Of a stretch of DNA of 64,000 nucleotides, positions 39,536 through 48,580 are shown piece after piece (the stretch's first letter is position 1; each line of letters opens with the position of its first letter). Source of the DNA: Aralia elata (Eukaryota; Streptophyta; Magnoliopsida; Apiales; Araliaceae); the NCBI GenBank assembly GCA_034770075.1, contig CM068385.1:50290746-50354745 (forward strand), written 5' to 3'. Both the position numbers and the translations under genes were made by a program. The notes under the pieces were generated by a model. That model was not told where the DNA came from. It was given only the letters and a program-made list of their open reading frames with translations, and ran no database searches.

Positions 39536-40150
39536 ACCCCCCCGGGGGTGGGGGGGGGGGCCTGGCAGAAGAAGAATCGGGAAAAGACCCGCATTCATCA
39601 CTCCCTTGGGGTACTTTCTCTCTGCTATAGACGATTGGCTTTTGGCCTCACAAACGCGGGGGACTTACTTATCAGAAGAGCCCATGATGGCCCTGTTCCA
39701 CGATATGATGCATAAGGAGATAGAAGTCTACGTGGATGGACAATTATTGTGAAATCGAAGGGGTTAGGAATCTGATCATATAACCCCATCTCAAAAACAG
39801 CTATTCGATCGGCCTCAAATAGAAAGTAATAAATTTGAAAACTCAATCCCAGCCAAGTGGTGCGTTTCGGAGTGCAGTCGGGTAAGCTCTTGGGATTCCT
39901 GGTTAGTGATCGTGCATTGAGTTGGATCCAGCAAAAGGATTAAGGCCATTGTGTGATATGCCGGCGCCATCACACAAAGAAGGAGATAAGAGGATTCCCT
40001 CGGAAGGATAAACTTCATCAGCCGTTTTATATCCCACTTGACGACTACATGTGAGCCCATTTTCAAACTGTTAAGAAAGGGGGTTTCCCAAGAATGGATA
40101 TGAGCAATGTCAGAGGGCTTTTCAGACCATTAAAAAGCAGCTGACGGAGG
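38974..40150 (+). pseudogene. Tat reverse transcriptase (frameshifted)
   Basis: Pieces in all three frames rebuild the order of a Tat RT: MTELLKQYEEL, GLSTDIVVHNRLPIKEGF and PVKQKLRK; then VVDYIDLKQ (VDYRDLN box); YRRLAFGLTNAG (PFGLKNAG box); MMALFHDMMHKEIEVYVDG (YVDD box, one base off frame); SGKLLGFLVSDR; and a connection domain up to about 40150. Each break is a single-base indel or the G/C block at 39483-39562, which replaces the segment expected between the DG..GY.QI box and the EKTAF..P.G box. The YVDD aspartates appear as VDG followed by a shifted frame. RT copies element RNA into DNA in the cytoplasmic particle; this copy cannot be translated as read. Whether the indels are decay or read errors next to the gap is unclear. 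Confidence 0.85.
39483..39562. other. Pure G/C homopolymer block, probable artefact
   Basis: A G run, then a ~30-base C run, then G again, nearly self-complementary, with only single C, A and T interruptions. It interrupts the RT reading at a place where related elements carry ordinary coding sequence, and it lies 0.5 kb from a scaffold gap. Most easily explained as a sequencing or polishing artefact. Confidence 0.75.
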
Positions 40151-40641
40151 CACCAATGCTGGTACCCCCGAAGGATGGGATCCCTCTGTTTATGTATATA
40201 TCCGTCAATGCCATCGCGATGGGATGTATGCTGGGACAGAAGAATGAGGCAGGTAAAGAGCAGGCCATCTATTACCTCAGCAAAAGATTTAGCCAATGTG
40301 AACCGAATTATACTCCCAGCGAGAAGACCTGTTGTGCTCTGGCCTGGGCTGCAGGGAGATTACAGCACTACCTCTATGGGCATACGACGTACCTGATATC
40401 AAGAATGGATCCCCTGAAATATATTTTTGAAAGGCCCATGCTGAATTGTCGATTATCAAGATGGCAGTTAATCTTACAACAGTTCGACATGGTGTACGTG
40501 ACTCAGAAGGCCATGAAAGGGCAGGGAATTGCAGATCAGTTGGCAGAAACCCCGTCAAGAGGGATGGAGCCGTTAGAAACTCCTCTTCCGGGCGAAGATA
40601 TATTTTGGGTATCACACGAGAAATGTGAGGACGAGGGATAG
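40080..40641 (+). pseudogene. Tat RNase H (first domain)
   Basis: An uninterrupted frame at 40156-40641 reads PPKDGIPLFMYISVNAIAMG, CMLGQKNEAGKEQAIYYLSK, EKTCCALAWAAGRLQHYL, TYLISRMDPLKYIFERP, RWQLILQQFDMVYVTQKA and GQGIADQLAETP. These are the successive RNase H blocks of Ty3/gypsy elements of the Tat lineage. The usual YxDAS aspartate is replaced (YISV), as is common in the degenerate first RNase H of Tat elements. The upstream connection (40080-40155) is frameshifted relative to it. It directly precedes a second RNase H domain. Confidence 0.85.
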
Positions 40642-41075
40642 TTTCTGGAAGCTGTATTTTGATTGGTGCCATGAATGCCGAAGGGGCAGGAGCCGGAGCG
40701 GTCCTGGTCTCTATCACTGGAGAACAATACCCCGTGGCCACTAAACTGCATTTCAGCAATTCGAACAACACCGCTGAATACGAGGGATGTTTAAATCTTG
40801 GGACTCTGCTTGGCCCACGACATGGGAGTGAAGAGACTAGCGGTGTTTGGGGATTCAAAACTGGTAATCAGACAAGCGATCGGGGTGTACAACACTAAAG
40901 AGCTTCGGTTACTTCCATACCATCGTTGTGTTACCAGCTGATGCAAGAGTTCGAAGATATCGCTTTCTGCCATATTCCCCGGGGACGGAATGACTTTGTC
41001 GATGCATTGGCAACTCTGGCTTCCTTAATCCGCGTAATCAAGAACAGGGACAGTCCACAGATTGAGATAGCCGTA
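40641..41075 (+). pseudogene. Second (archaeal-type) RNase H domain of Tat pol
   Basis: Fragments in different frames read AMNAEGAGAGAVLVSITGEQ, YPVATKLHFSNSNNTAEYEG, KRLAVFGDSKLVIRQAIGVY and KELRLLPYH. This follows the second RNase H of Tat elements (DGA.N..GAGAGAVL, NNTAEYEA, EVFGDS..I..Q). The D of FGDS and the E of AEYE, which are catalytic in the family, are present. Stops and frameshifts separate the blocks. A dual RNase H is a hallmark of the Tat lineage and supports the lineage call. Confidence 0.8.
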
Positions 41076-41079
41076 TAGA

Positions 41080-42345
41080 ATGCCCCGACATTATGAGGAA
41101 CATGTGGCAGTGTTATCAGACGAGGTGGGGTTGACAAGGCAGCCCTGGAATCACGTCATAAGGGAATATCTGAGAGATAGATCCATTCCCGACCAGGCGA
41201 GTCGAACTAAGAGGATGAGAATTCAAAAGATGGCGATGAAATTTTATCTAAGTGGGGATTCACTCTACAAGAGGGATGCTGGGTTGGGACTGTTGCAATG
41301 CGTAGATGAAGCACAGGCCCGAAGGATTATGAATGAAATACATGGTGGAGTGTGTGGGCCACATATGAGTGGACCGATGCTGGCCAAAAAAATCTTGAGG
41401 ACAGGGCATTATTGGTTAACGCTGAAAGCCGATTGCGATGATCATGTCAAAAGGTGTTACCAATGCCAGGCGCACGGTAATGTGATCCATACGCCTCCCA
41501 ATGAACTGCCCTGTTATGACCTCCCCGTGGCCATTTTCAATGTGGGGAATGATGTAATCGGACCAATAGAGCCCAAAGCAAGCAACGGACAGCGATTCAT
41601 TTTCGTCATGATCGATTACTTCACCAAGTGGGTAGAGCAGCTTCTTTCCCCAAAGTAATCTCAGGAGGTCATCGTCAGCTTCATCAGGAATAATGTCATT
41701 TACCGATATGGGCAACCTGAGGTTTTGGTCTCGACAATGCTAAGAATTTAAACAACGCCCTCATGAAGGGACTGTGTGACCAGTTCAAGATCAAGCACCT
41801 CAATTTCGTCATTTTACCGTCCTAAGATGAATGGGGCAGTGGAAGCTGCAAACAAGAAACATCAAGAAGATCATGGCGAAGATGTCGGCTAATCATCGGG
41901 GATGGCCGGACCTTCTACCCCTCTCCTTGCTGGCATACCTAACATCAACGCGTACTTCTACAGGGGCAACCCCTTACGCTTTGGTGTATGGAATTGAGGC
42001 TGTTCTACCAGTTGAGGTTGAGATGGCGTCCCTCAGAATAGTGATCGACGCTCAGATAGGCGAAGAGGATTGGATGCAAAGTCGATACGACCAATTGGCC
42101 CTAATTGACGAAAGAAGGGTGGCTGCTGTTTGGCGACGGTCAGTTATATCAACAAAGGATCTCTAGATCATACGACCAAAAGGATAAGACCTCGAAAGAT
42201 CAAGCAAAATGATTTATTTCTAAAAAGAGACATTACTAATCAAGACGAAGCCAGGGGGAAGATCTCCCCGAATTGCGAAGGACCAAACTTGATTAAGAAG
42301 GTGCTATCCGGAGGAGCCCTCATATTGCAAGGAAATGGATGGTGA
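41080..42345 (+). pseudogene. Tat integrase
   Basis: The open frame 41080-41658 holds the zinc-binding part (HGGVCGPH, YWLTLKADCDDHVKRCYQCQ) and the start of the catalytic core (NDVIGPIEPKASNGQRFIFV, DYFTKWVE). After a stop, the core continues frameshifted (RYGQPEVLVS, then an off-frame SDNAKNLN, and an off-frame MNGAVEAANK holding the catalytic Glu), then the C-terminal part at 41900-42345 (STGATPYALVYGIEAVLPVE, QNDLFLKRD, GPNLIKKVLSGGALILQG). Integrase inserts the DNA copy into chromosomes. All three acidic positions are encoded, but in different frames. A conserved post-pol sequence, cgaactacgtaggacctgat, follows at 42425. Confidence 0.88.
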
Positions 42346-42845
42346 GGTATTTTCAGAAGACCTCAATTCTGACTCGGTGATGCGGTTCTATGCTTGAATC
42401 ATCAGTTCCTTTTTCCTTTGAGAGCGAACTACGTAGGACCTGATCTCCCAACTTGTGGGGGTACGTAGGCAGCCATCATGGCGCGGTCCGACCCCTTAAA
42501 AAAATAATCCTTTCCCTAACCAAAACCAATTTTTGACAGCCAGATAAAACCTTCCTACACCCTCAACAACCTTCCCGAAGCCAGCTGCCTAACCAGCTTC
42601 ATCCTAAAGGGACATAACCCTGGCCCAACCAAACAGTTAGCCAAAATCTGAGATTTAATCCGATGAAATCAAAAGGTGTTCGGCAATATCTGTCAAATCT
42701 CCATCAAGACTTGAGAAGAGAAAGAAGGCGAAATGTCAAAATCGTGGTCAACTGGATAAAATGAGGATCCAATGAAAGCAATGATACGACAAAAAGGGGA
42801 AAATGACTAAATTTAAATGCATGTCTATATATATAAGTCACTTCA
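42346..42845 (+). other. Post-pol spacer of the Tat element
   Basis: No coding signal on the + strand. It holds the conserved Tat post-pol block around 42425-42500 (cgaactacgtaggacctgat ... gtacgtaggcagcc). It separates sense pol from the antisense genes, so convergent transcription would meet here. Confidence 0.5.
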
Positions 42846-44358
42846 TTACAAGATTTCTTTTCGATAACTGATGAAACTAACATAGTCTATGCAGGAAATA
42901 AAATAATCTACAAATCTAAAACTAGCTTGAAGCAGGATAGATAAAATGGTGGATAGATATGGAGCATCAGCCTCTCCTGCAATCTGCTGCCCCATGATAT
43001 CAATACGATCCAGTAAAGCAGTGGCTCGGCTGACAGTCCCAAAATGAGCATCTACAACTGCCCTGGTCTGAAATACAATGGTCTCTCTGTCAGCAATGGC
43101 AGTGTCTCTAGCCCGAATGGCATCATCTCTCTCGACAAGCAGCAGCATCCCTCTCGGCCATCAGCAGTAATCAAGGCCAGGCGGAGTCGGGTATCCTCAG
43201 TAACCTGACTCGGGGCAGAATCAGCTGAGATGGGGTGGTCTGTGGTATCATCTGGTGAGAATCACTCCAGAGTCATCAAAGCCCCCAGTCTGACTCAAAC
43301 CAGCCGGAGTCGAGTCCTCCGCACAGCCAACTGCACGTAAGCAAATGTCTGGATGTGGCAACTCTCACTATATTCGGCAAAGATCCTGCGGAGACCAAAG
43401 ATCGTATACCTGCAGTAGGATCCCTCTCTCTGTGCGGGATGATATAAGGAATCGGTAGGCGGCTGCACCCGCGAAAGGGTGTAAATCCTGTGTCTGATCA
43501 AACTGCCCCATAACCCGCCAGGGGATGATAAGTCATCACCCCCCTCAAGCCAGCAATGGGGATGAAGTCCAGGTCAGGCACATGAGTCAAGAAGCTCATA
43601 AAGGAGCAATAACCCGAGTAGAACCAATAGATGAAAAGGGATCCTCAATGACAGACAAAAATGATGTCCAGGAGGCCACATCAGTACAGCTCACGGGACG
43701 AAACGAAAAACTGCGTGGTTATGTCATGGCTGAAGAAAAACCCTTGGCGACAGAAATGGCCAATGGGACTAAGATGACTCATGAACCACATATACAATAA
43801 GGTCGAGCTCCCTCTGAATACCCTGCCTCGGAAAGATTGACAGTATGAAGCTGACATATAGGTATCCGCCAATATCATGGGAAGAATGGTGTGATCCTCC
43901 TGAAGGGATCGAACAGCCGCGACAACCCGCATGTCCAACTGATCAGGTCCTGCCGGCAAGTACAAAACTGAGATGACACAGGCCATCTGAACGTCCACTC
44001 TCAAGGCATCCCAGCGCTCATTGGACACACGGAAAAAATCACCGAGGAAAAGACAAAAACTGTCAAGTGAGCCAAAGCGGTCAATCAAGAACTGAAGGGG
44101 AACCATATGGTCGGATGTGATCACCGGTAACAAGACAGCCCTCCGCAAACCGGTGAAAGTCAAGAATTGGCGGCGCATGGAACCAACTGTAACCCAGGCA
44201 CAAGATCTATCCAAAGGCAAGCTGGTGAAGCGAGCATACTCCTCGAGAGTGGGGGTCAGCTCTACCGTCCCTAACCTGAACACCTGACGGGCAGGCGCCC
44301 AATAGCTCAGAATACCATCCATAAAGCCACTGGCATCTGAAAGGTTAATAAGGACCAA
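42846..44358 (-). pseudogene. Antisense DUF7745-like gene
   Basis: On the minus strand the 225-aa frame 44358-43681 reads FMDGILSYWAPARQVFRLGT, VELTPTLEEYARFTSLPLDR, then RWDALRVDVQMACVISVLYL and PMILADTYMSASYCQSFRGR, RVFRGSSTLLYMWFMSHLSP. This follows the plant DUF7745 pattern (FWDP..R.F.FG..DL.PT.EEY, later P.ILAET..SL..CR..G.GRF.GC..LLY.W...H). A second exon or frame at 43501-43295 (MIRHRIYTLSRVQPPTDSLY) and a polar, probably coiled-coil end near 43148-42960 (LVERDDAIRARDTAIADRET) may be its C-terminal part, separated by introns or frameshifts. Such antisense genes between pol and the 3' LTR are known from Tat/Retand elements; function unknown. The start Met at 44358 is unproved, since splice-acceptor-like sequences lie upstream near 44460-44490. 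Confidence 0.65.
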
Positions 44359-44708
44359 GAATGGCCCAAAAGACCATATGCGATGACCCTGTCGGCCGAC
44401 AATAAACTGTCCAACCAGCAGAGGAAACTGCTAACCAACCCTGTGGAAGAAATGAAATCCAAACGTACCACGACATCAGAGACGACATCTGTGGAAAAAT
44501 AGTATCAAAGAGACTGTACAGGGGTCATTTTTCTATCCATAAATAAGAAAAGCATGCATCATGCAGTTAATAATAAAGCAAATGAAGGGCATAGAGATAA
44601 AAAGAGAAATACTGTGCATGAATAAATAAATGAGTTCAGATACATAGTGTATAAAATGAAAAGTAAGTCTAAACAGGTACAGGTACAAAAGCCCTATCCT
44701 ATCCTGGT
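44359..44708 (-). promoter_or_regulatory. Spacer between the two antisense genes, with shared module
   Basis: Contains copy 3 of the shared module (44484-44536, core ctgtacaggggtcattttt). Read on the minus strand it includes tactatttttccacag immediately before an ATG, and a second catttcttccacag: two good 3' splice-site-like strings just upstream of the DUF7745-like frame. It probably holds the 5' part or promoter of that gene. Inference only. Confidence 0.45.
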
Positions 44709-46686
44709 CTAAATAAAATCAATCTCGTCTATGAAGGCGGGATCCTCAAACTGGTCCCCCGGAGTCGCCGAAGTCGAAGGCCCGAAGTTCATGTCGGGGA
44801 TGTATGGCTGTACTGTGGCATCAGATGAGCTCGGGCCCGCATCATAACCCGCACCGTCAGGGTCGTAGGCATAAGCATCCTCTGGAGTCCGGCCCAACAC
44901 CCGAAGATATAGAGACAAACTGGTCTACCTGCCAGGTCAAGGTGGCGATCTGCTCAGCATGAGTAGGGCTCCGAACGCAGGCTGCCCAGTCCGTCATCAT
45001 CACTGAACCGGGGACCATATCCCCGAGGAAGAATGTGGCCCGGGTCTGAGGACCGATGGTGCGGGGCACCCACCAAGTACGGAAAGCATCACTCGTATTG
45101 GGACCCGTGGATAGCATCCGGCCGTCCTCCCCTGCAAGCATGATCTCCGAAGACTAAGAATCCAGCGGCCAGGAGGTAGTGAAAGGAAGGGAATGCGGGA
45201 TGCGGATCTCTCCAGTAACGCATCTGAATGCGCGCTCCCCCAGATACATCACCCATCCTCCAACACTCTGCAAAGTGAGGCGACGGGTGGAAAGTGCGAA
45301 CTCCGGGCCGGTAGGATACCCATCTGTGAACCCCAAATCCAGATGCTCAGAAAGATAAGGCCTCCAGACGGACCCCTGCAGCAGTGATCAGCTCCAGCTG
45401 AATGCAGCAGTGGGCAAAAACTGCCAGACACTGGGACCTCCTCCAGGGTGTTGTGATGCCTTCGCCGACCCCGAGGATAGGTGTCCCAAGCCGAGGGTGG
45501 TGACGTGCCTCAGATAAGGAAGACGCTCGTAGGCCCAGAACTGTTGAACAGAATAAGGCAGAGCATGAGTAACCAACAAAAAGCAGAAAAGAGAAATGAA
45601 ATGACGGGAAATACAATACAGAAAAAGGAAGAAAACCTCACCAGAGGAAGTGAATAAAATCCGAGCCAAGCATCTGTCTGGCCCTCCGAGCGTAGACGCA
45701 TACCGTGGAGGAAATAGGCAAAGGTGAATGACCCCCAGTCATAGTCACTGATGCGGTCCACATCTCTGACCGCTCCTACGACGCTGAAATGAATGGTGGA
45801 GGAGTTGTTCCCCAGAAAACAACCCCTCATAATGGTCAGGAACAGGCGTCGTAGCAGAATGTCCTTGGTGCCCTGATCCGCTGGAATAGGCAGTGCGTAC
45901 AGACCCCCGACAGCATCAACAGCCAAGGCACCGGATCGAATGCTACGGGCCTTGAAGACCCGATCATCCGCCGCAAAGCCCAATAAAGCCCGGACCTCCG
46001 CTAGAGTGATGTCAAGATCCAGAGGGACGCGAGATCCAGTAAACTCAATGCCCGTGATGTACCTCTAGTCCTAGGGAGTCAACACAACCTCACAGTCCAG
46101 AAGGTGAAGGGACTGGGTCTGGTGAAACCATCTCTCGGACAAAGCCCGCATATAACCCCAGGGGCACTGACGGGGGATGATAGTGAAAAAGTGACGGAAG
46201 CCCCAAGAATCCACCATCACCCGGTAGTCGCTGTGCAGAGCCGTGTAGAGGGAGTAGATGTTGAACCAGTTGCCCCTCGGCTGAGTAAACTCGGGCACCT
46301 GGGACAATCACCAATGGGTCAGTCCAGATAAAAGGAGAATTGAGAAATTGAGAATGAAGTAATAATGGAATTGAATATACCTCGTTAGCCACGAGAGATG
46401 CTGAGGGGTGACGACTGAGATCCCGACCCAATAGGTCGGGGATCTGCACAGGGGCGCTAGAGGGAGCAGGATGAGGAGATGGAGCGGTGTGCTGGAGGAT
46501 GGCCCCTCTTACCGCGACCTCCGGAGAAACAGCCTCCTCAACGTCCGGATGATCGGGACGGATGACAGCCTCCGCCAAGCGGCGAGCCTGACGGGTCCGA
46601 GGAGGAACAGGGGCAGGTGCAGCCCTACGACGGCGAACACCCGAGGTCCGTGATGCAGAAGAGCTACTAGGAGCATCGGGATCCAT
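44709..46686 (-). pseudogene. Antisense plant mobile domain (PMD)-like gene with introns
   Basis: Exon 1 (46686-46381) starts MDPDAPSSSSASRTSG with a basic, proline-rich N-terminus. A GT-AG intron (46380-46299, 82 nt) leads in phase to exon 2 (46298-45642): VPEFTQPRGNW, RALSERWFHQTQSLHLLDCE, later ALLGFAADDR, RLFLTIMRGCFLGNNSSTIH, DVDRISDYDWGSFTFAYFLH. A second GT-AG intron (45641-45541, 101 nt) joins LGFYSLPL to FWAYERLPYLRH in exon 3, continuing to VMYLGERAFRCVTGEIRIPH near 45170. This is the order of the plant mobile domain (ERWW..T..FH, DLD.IG.Y.WG..ALA.LY, AW.YER). An acidic tail ends at 44709. Two TAG codons in exon 2 (46073-46071, 46067-46065) and a TGA at 45390-45388 disable this copy. 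Proper splicing supports past expression from the antisense strand. Confidence 0.75.
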
Positions 46687-47400
46687 AGCTGGAACAGAAC
46701 AGACAAGAAGGAAGGTAAGTTCCCTTTTGAATTATGTCATGAATATTCTAAATTCCTACCCTCATCATATAATTAGTGCAGCATGATGCATGTTAAAAAA
46801 AAATCGGTAGAGTTCCGTTTGTAAAATGGACATCCCAGGCATAAGCCAAACATATTTTCCATTAATCCAAGCCACAACAGATCAAAATTACATTCATATG
46901 TGTAATTACAGCATGTAAAGGACCATAGTGCATGATTTTATTTCAAAAAGGGAAAAACAGATATGTGGGACCGCATCATGAGCATAAAATAGGACTCACA
47001 CAGTTGATACATAGCATGTATATATGATCATACATAGTATAGCACTGTAAAGCATACATTTCCATCTCTAACATGTAAATAGCCAAATGTATAGCAAAAC
47101 ATTGACGAAATTGAAAAGTGAACGGTCAAAATGTTACCTGTAGCGCGTAGAACGATCCTACCGGAGCGATTTTTGCAGAAAGGTTGGAAAACTCGACAAA
47201 AGGTCCTTGCAAACGAGCAAAATCGCAGGAATCTATGTGGGGTACGAAGTTGAAAGTGACAGATCTGGAAGTGGCGAGCCGCTTAAGAAACCGATCTTGG
47301 CCGCAGATCAATCTGCGGCTGGCCGCAGATCCATCTGCGGCTGGCCCTGGTGGGTCCCCTTGGTTCCCTTGCAGCCGTTTGATGTGTCTAGTGAAAATGA
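46687..47400. other. Region between antisense gene start and 3' UTR array
   Basis: AT-rich, with repeated gcatgta/catgcat-like words. Presumably holds the promoter of the antisense PMD-like gene (transcribed leftward) and the start of the sense 3' UTR. Ends with two palindromes (47301-47340). No gene seen. Confidence 0.45.
47301..47340 (+). repeat. Two ccgcagat palindromes in the Tat 3' UTR
   Basis: ccgcagatcaatctgcgg at 47301-47318 and ccgcagatccatctgcgg at 47323-47340, again at a 22-bp period as in the 5' LTR cluster. The motif sits in both LTR and 3' UTR of the Tat elements. Confidence 0.9.
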
Positions 47401-48405
47401 ATTACGAGATGGGTGACCGGCGACGATACCCGGCCCCGACGAGACAATCGACCGGCGACGATAACTGGCAATTACGAGATGGATGTCCGGCGACGAAAAC
47501 CGGCTCCGACAAGATAACCAACCGGCGACGATAACCGGGGGTTACGAGATGGGTGACCGGTGACGATACCCGGCCCCGACGAGACAATCGACCGACGACG
47601 ATAACCGGCGATTACGAGATGGATGTCCGGCGACAAAAAACCGGCTCCGACAAGATAAACCAACCGGAGTCGATTACCGGGGTTTACGAGATGGGTGACC
47701 GGCGACGATACCCGGCCCCGACGAGACAATCGACCGGCGACGATAACCGGCGATTACGAGATGGATGTCCGGCGACGAAAACTGGCTCCGACAAGATAAC
47801 CAACCGGCGACGATAACGGGGGTTACGAGATGGGTGACCGGTGACGATACCCGGCCCCGACGAGACAATCGACCGGAGTCGATAACAGGCGATTACGAGA
47901 TGGATGTCCGGCGACGAAAACTGACTCCGACAATATAACCAACCGGAGACGATAACCGGGGGTTACGAGATGGTGTGACCGGCGACGATACCCGGCCCCG
48001 ACAAGACCAATCGACCGGCGACGATAACCGACGATTACGAGATGGATGTCCGGCGATGAAAACCGGCTCCGACAAGATAACCAACCGGCGACGATAACCA
48101 GGGGTTACGAGATGGGTGACCGGCGACGATACCCGGCCCCGACAAGACAATTGACCGGTGACGATAACTGGCGATTACGAGATGGATGTCCAGCGACGAT
48201 AACCGGGGGTTACGAGATGGGTGACCGGCGACGATACCCGGCCCCGATAAGACAATCGACCGGCGACGATAACCGGCGATTACGAGATGGATGTCCGGCG
48301 ACGAAAACCGGCTCCGACAAGATAACCAACCGACGATGATAATCGGGGGTTACGAGATGGGTGACCGGCGACGATACCTGGCCCCAACGAGACGATCATC
48401 AGCTC
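47401..48405 (+). repeat. Tat 3' UTR minisatellite homologous to the giant satellite
   Basis: About 14 units of 70 bp arranged as 140-bp dimers. One monomer has attacgagatgggtgaccgg and ccccgacgagacaatcg; the other has attacgagatggatgtccgg and ctccgacaagataacca. Spacers A and B are nearly those of the giant array. The core is ccggcgacgataaccgg instead of ccggatacgagacccgg: same length, same CCGG ends, different centre. It starts at aaaatgaattacgagat and ends at gacgatcatcagctcgg, about 175 bp before the 3' LTR. Tandem repeats at this place are known in Tat/Retand elements. Confidence 0.95.
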
Positions 48406-48580
48406 GGCACCCTTTTCTGAATGATTTGCATCAATTGCATCTTGCGTTGCATCATAAATCATGTGTTTGCATCACGTATGCATTGTCATCCTTGTGCACT
48501 GTCATTCATGCATCGAGTGTCTATTCTTTATCCTGTTCATTTCATTAAACATTGCATGAACATGATAAAAGAGGGGCAGC
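48406..48580 (+). other. 3' UTR end and polypurine tract of the Tat element
   Basis: A non-repetitive stretch ending in aaaagaggggcagc (48567-48580), a polypurine tract directly before the TG of the 3' LTR. It confirms that the minisatellite is at the extreme 3' end of the internal region. Confidence 0.8.

Noticed and set aside
39373..39752. Poly-Gly/poly-Pro open frames.
   Set aside because: They are translations of the G/C homopolymer block, a likely artefact inside RT.
40289..40858. 189-residue minus-strand frame opposite RNase H.
   Set aside because: It is the shadow of the well-supported sense RNase H coding sequence.
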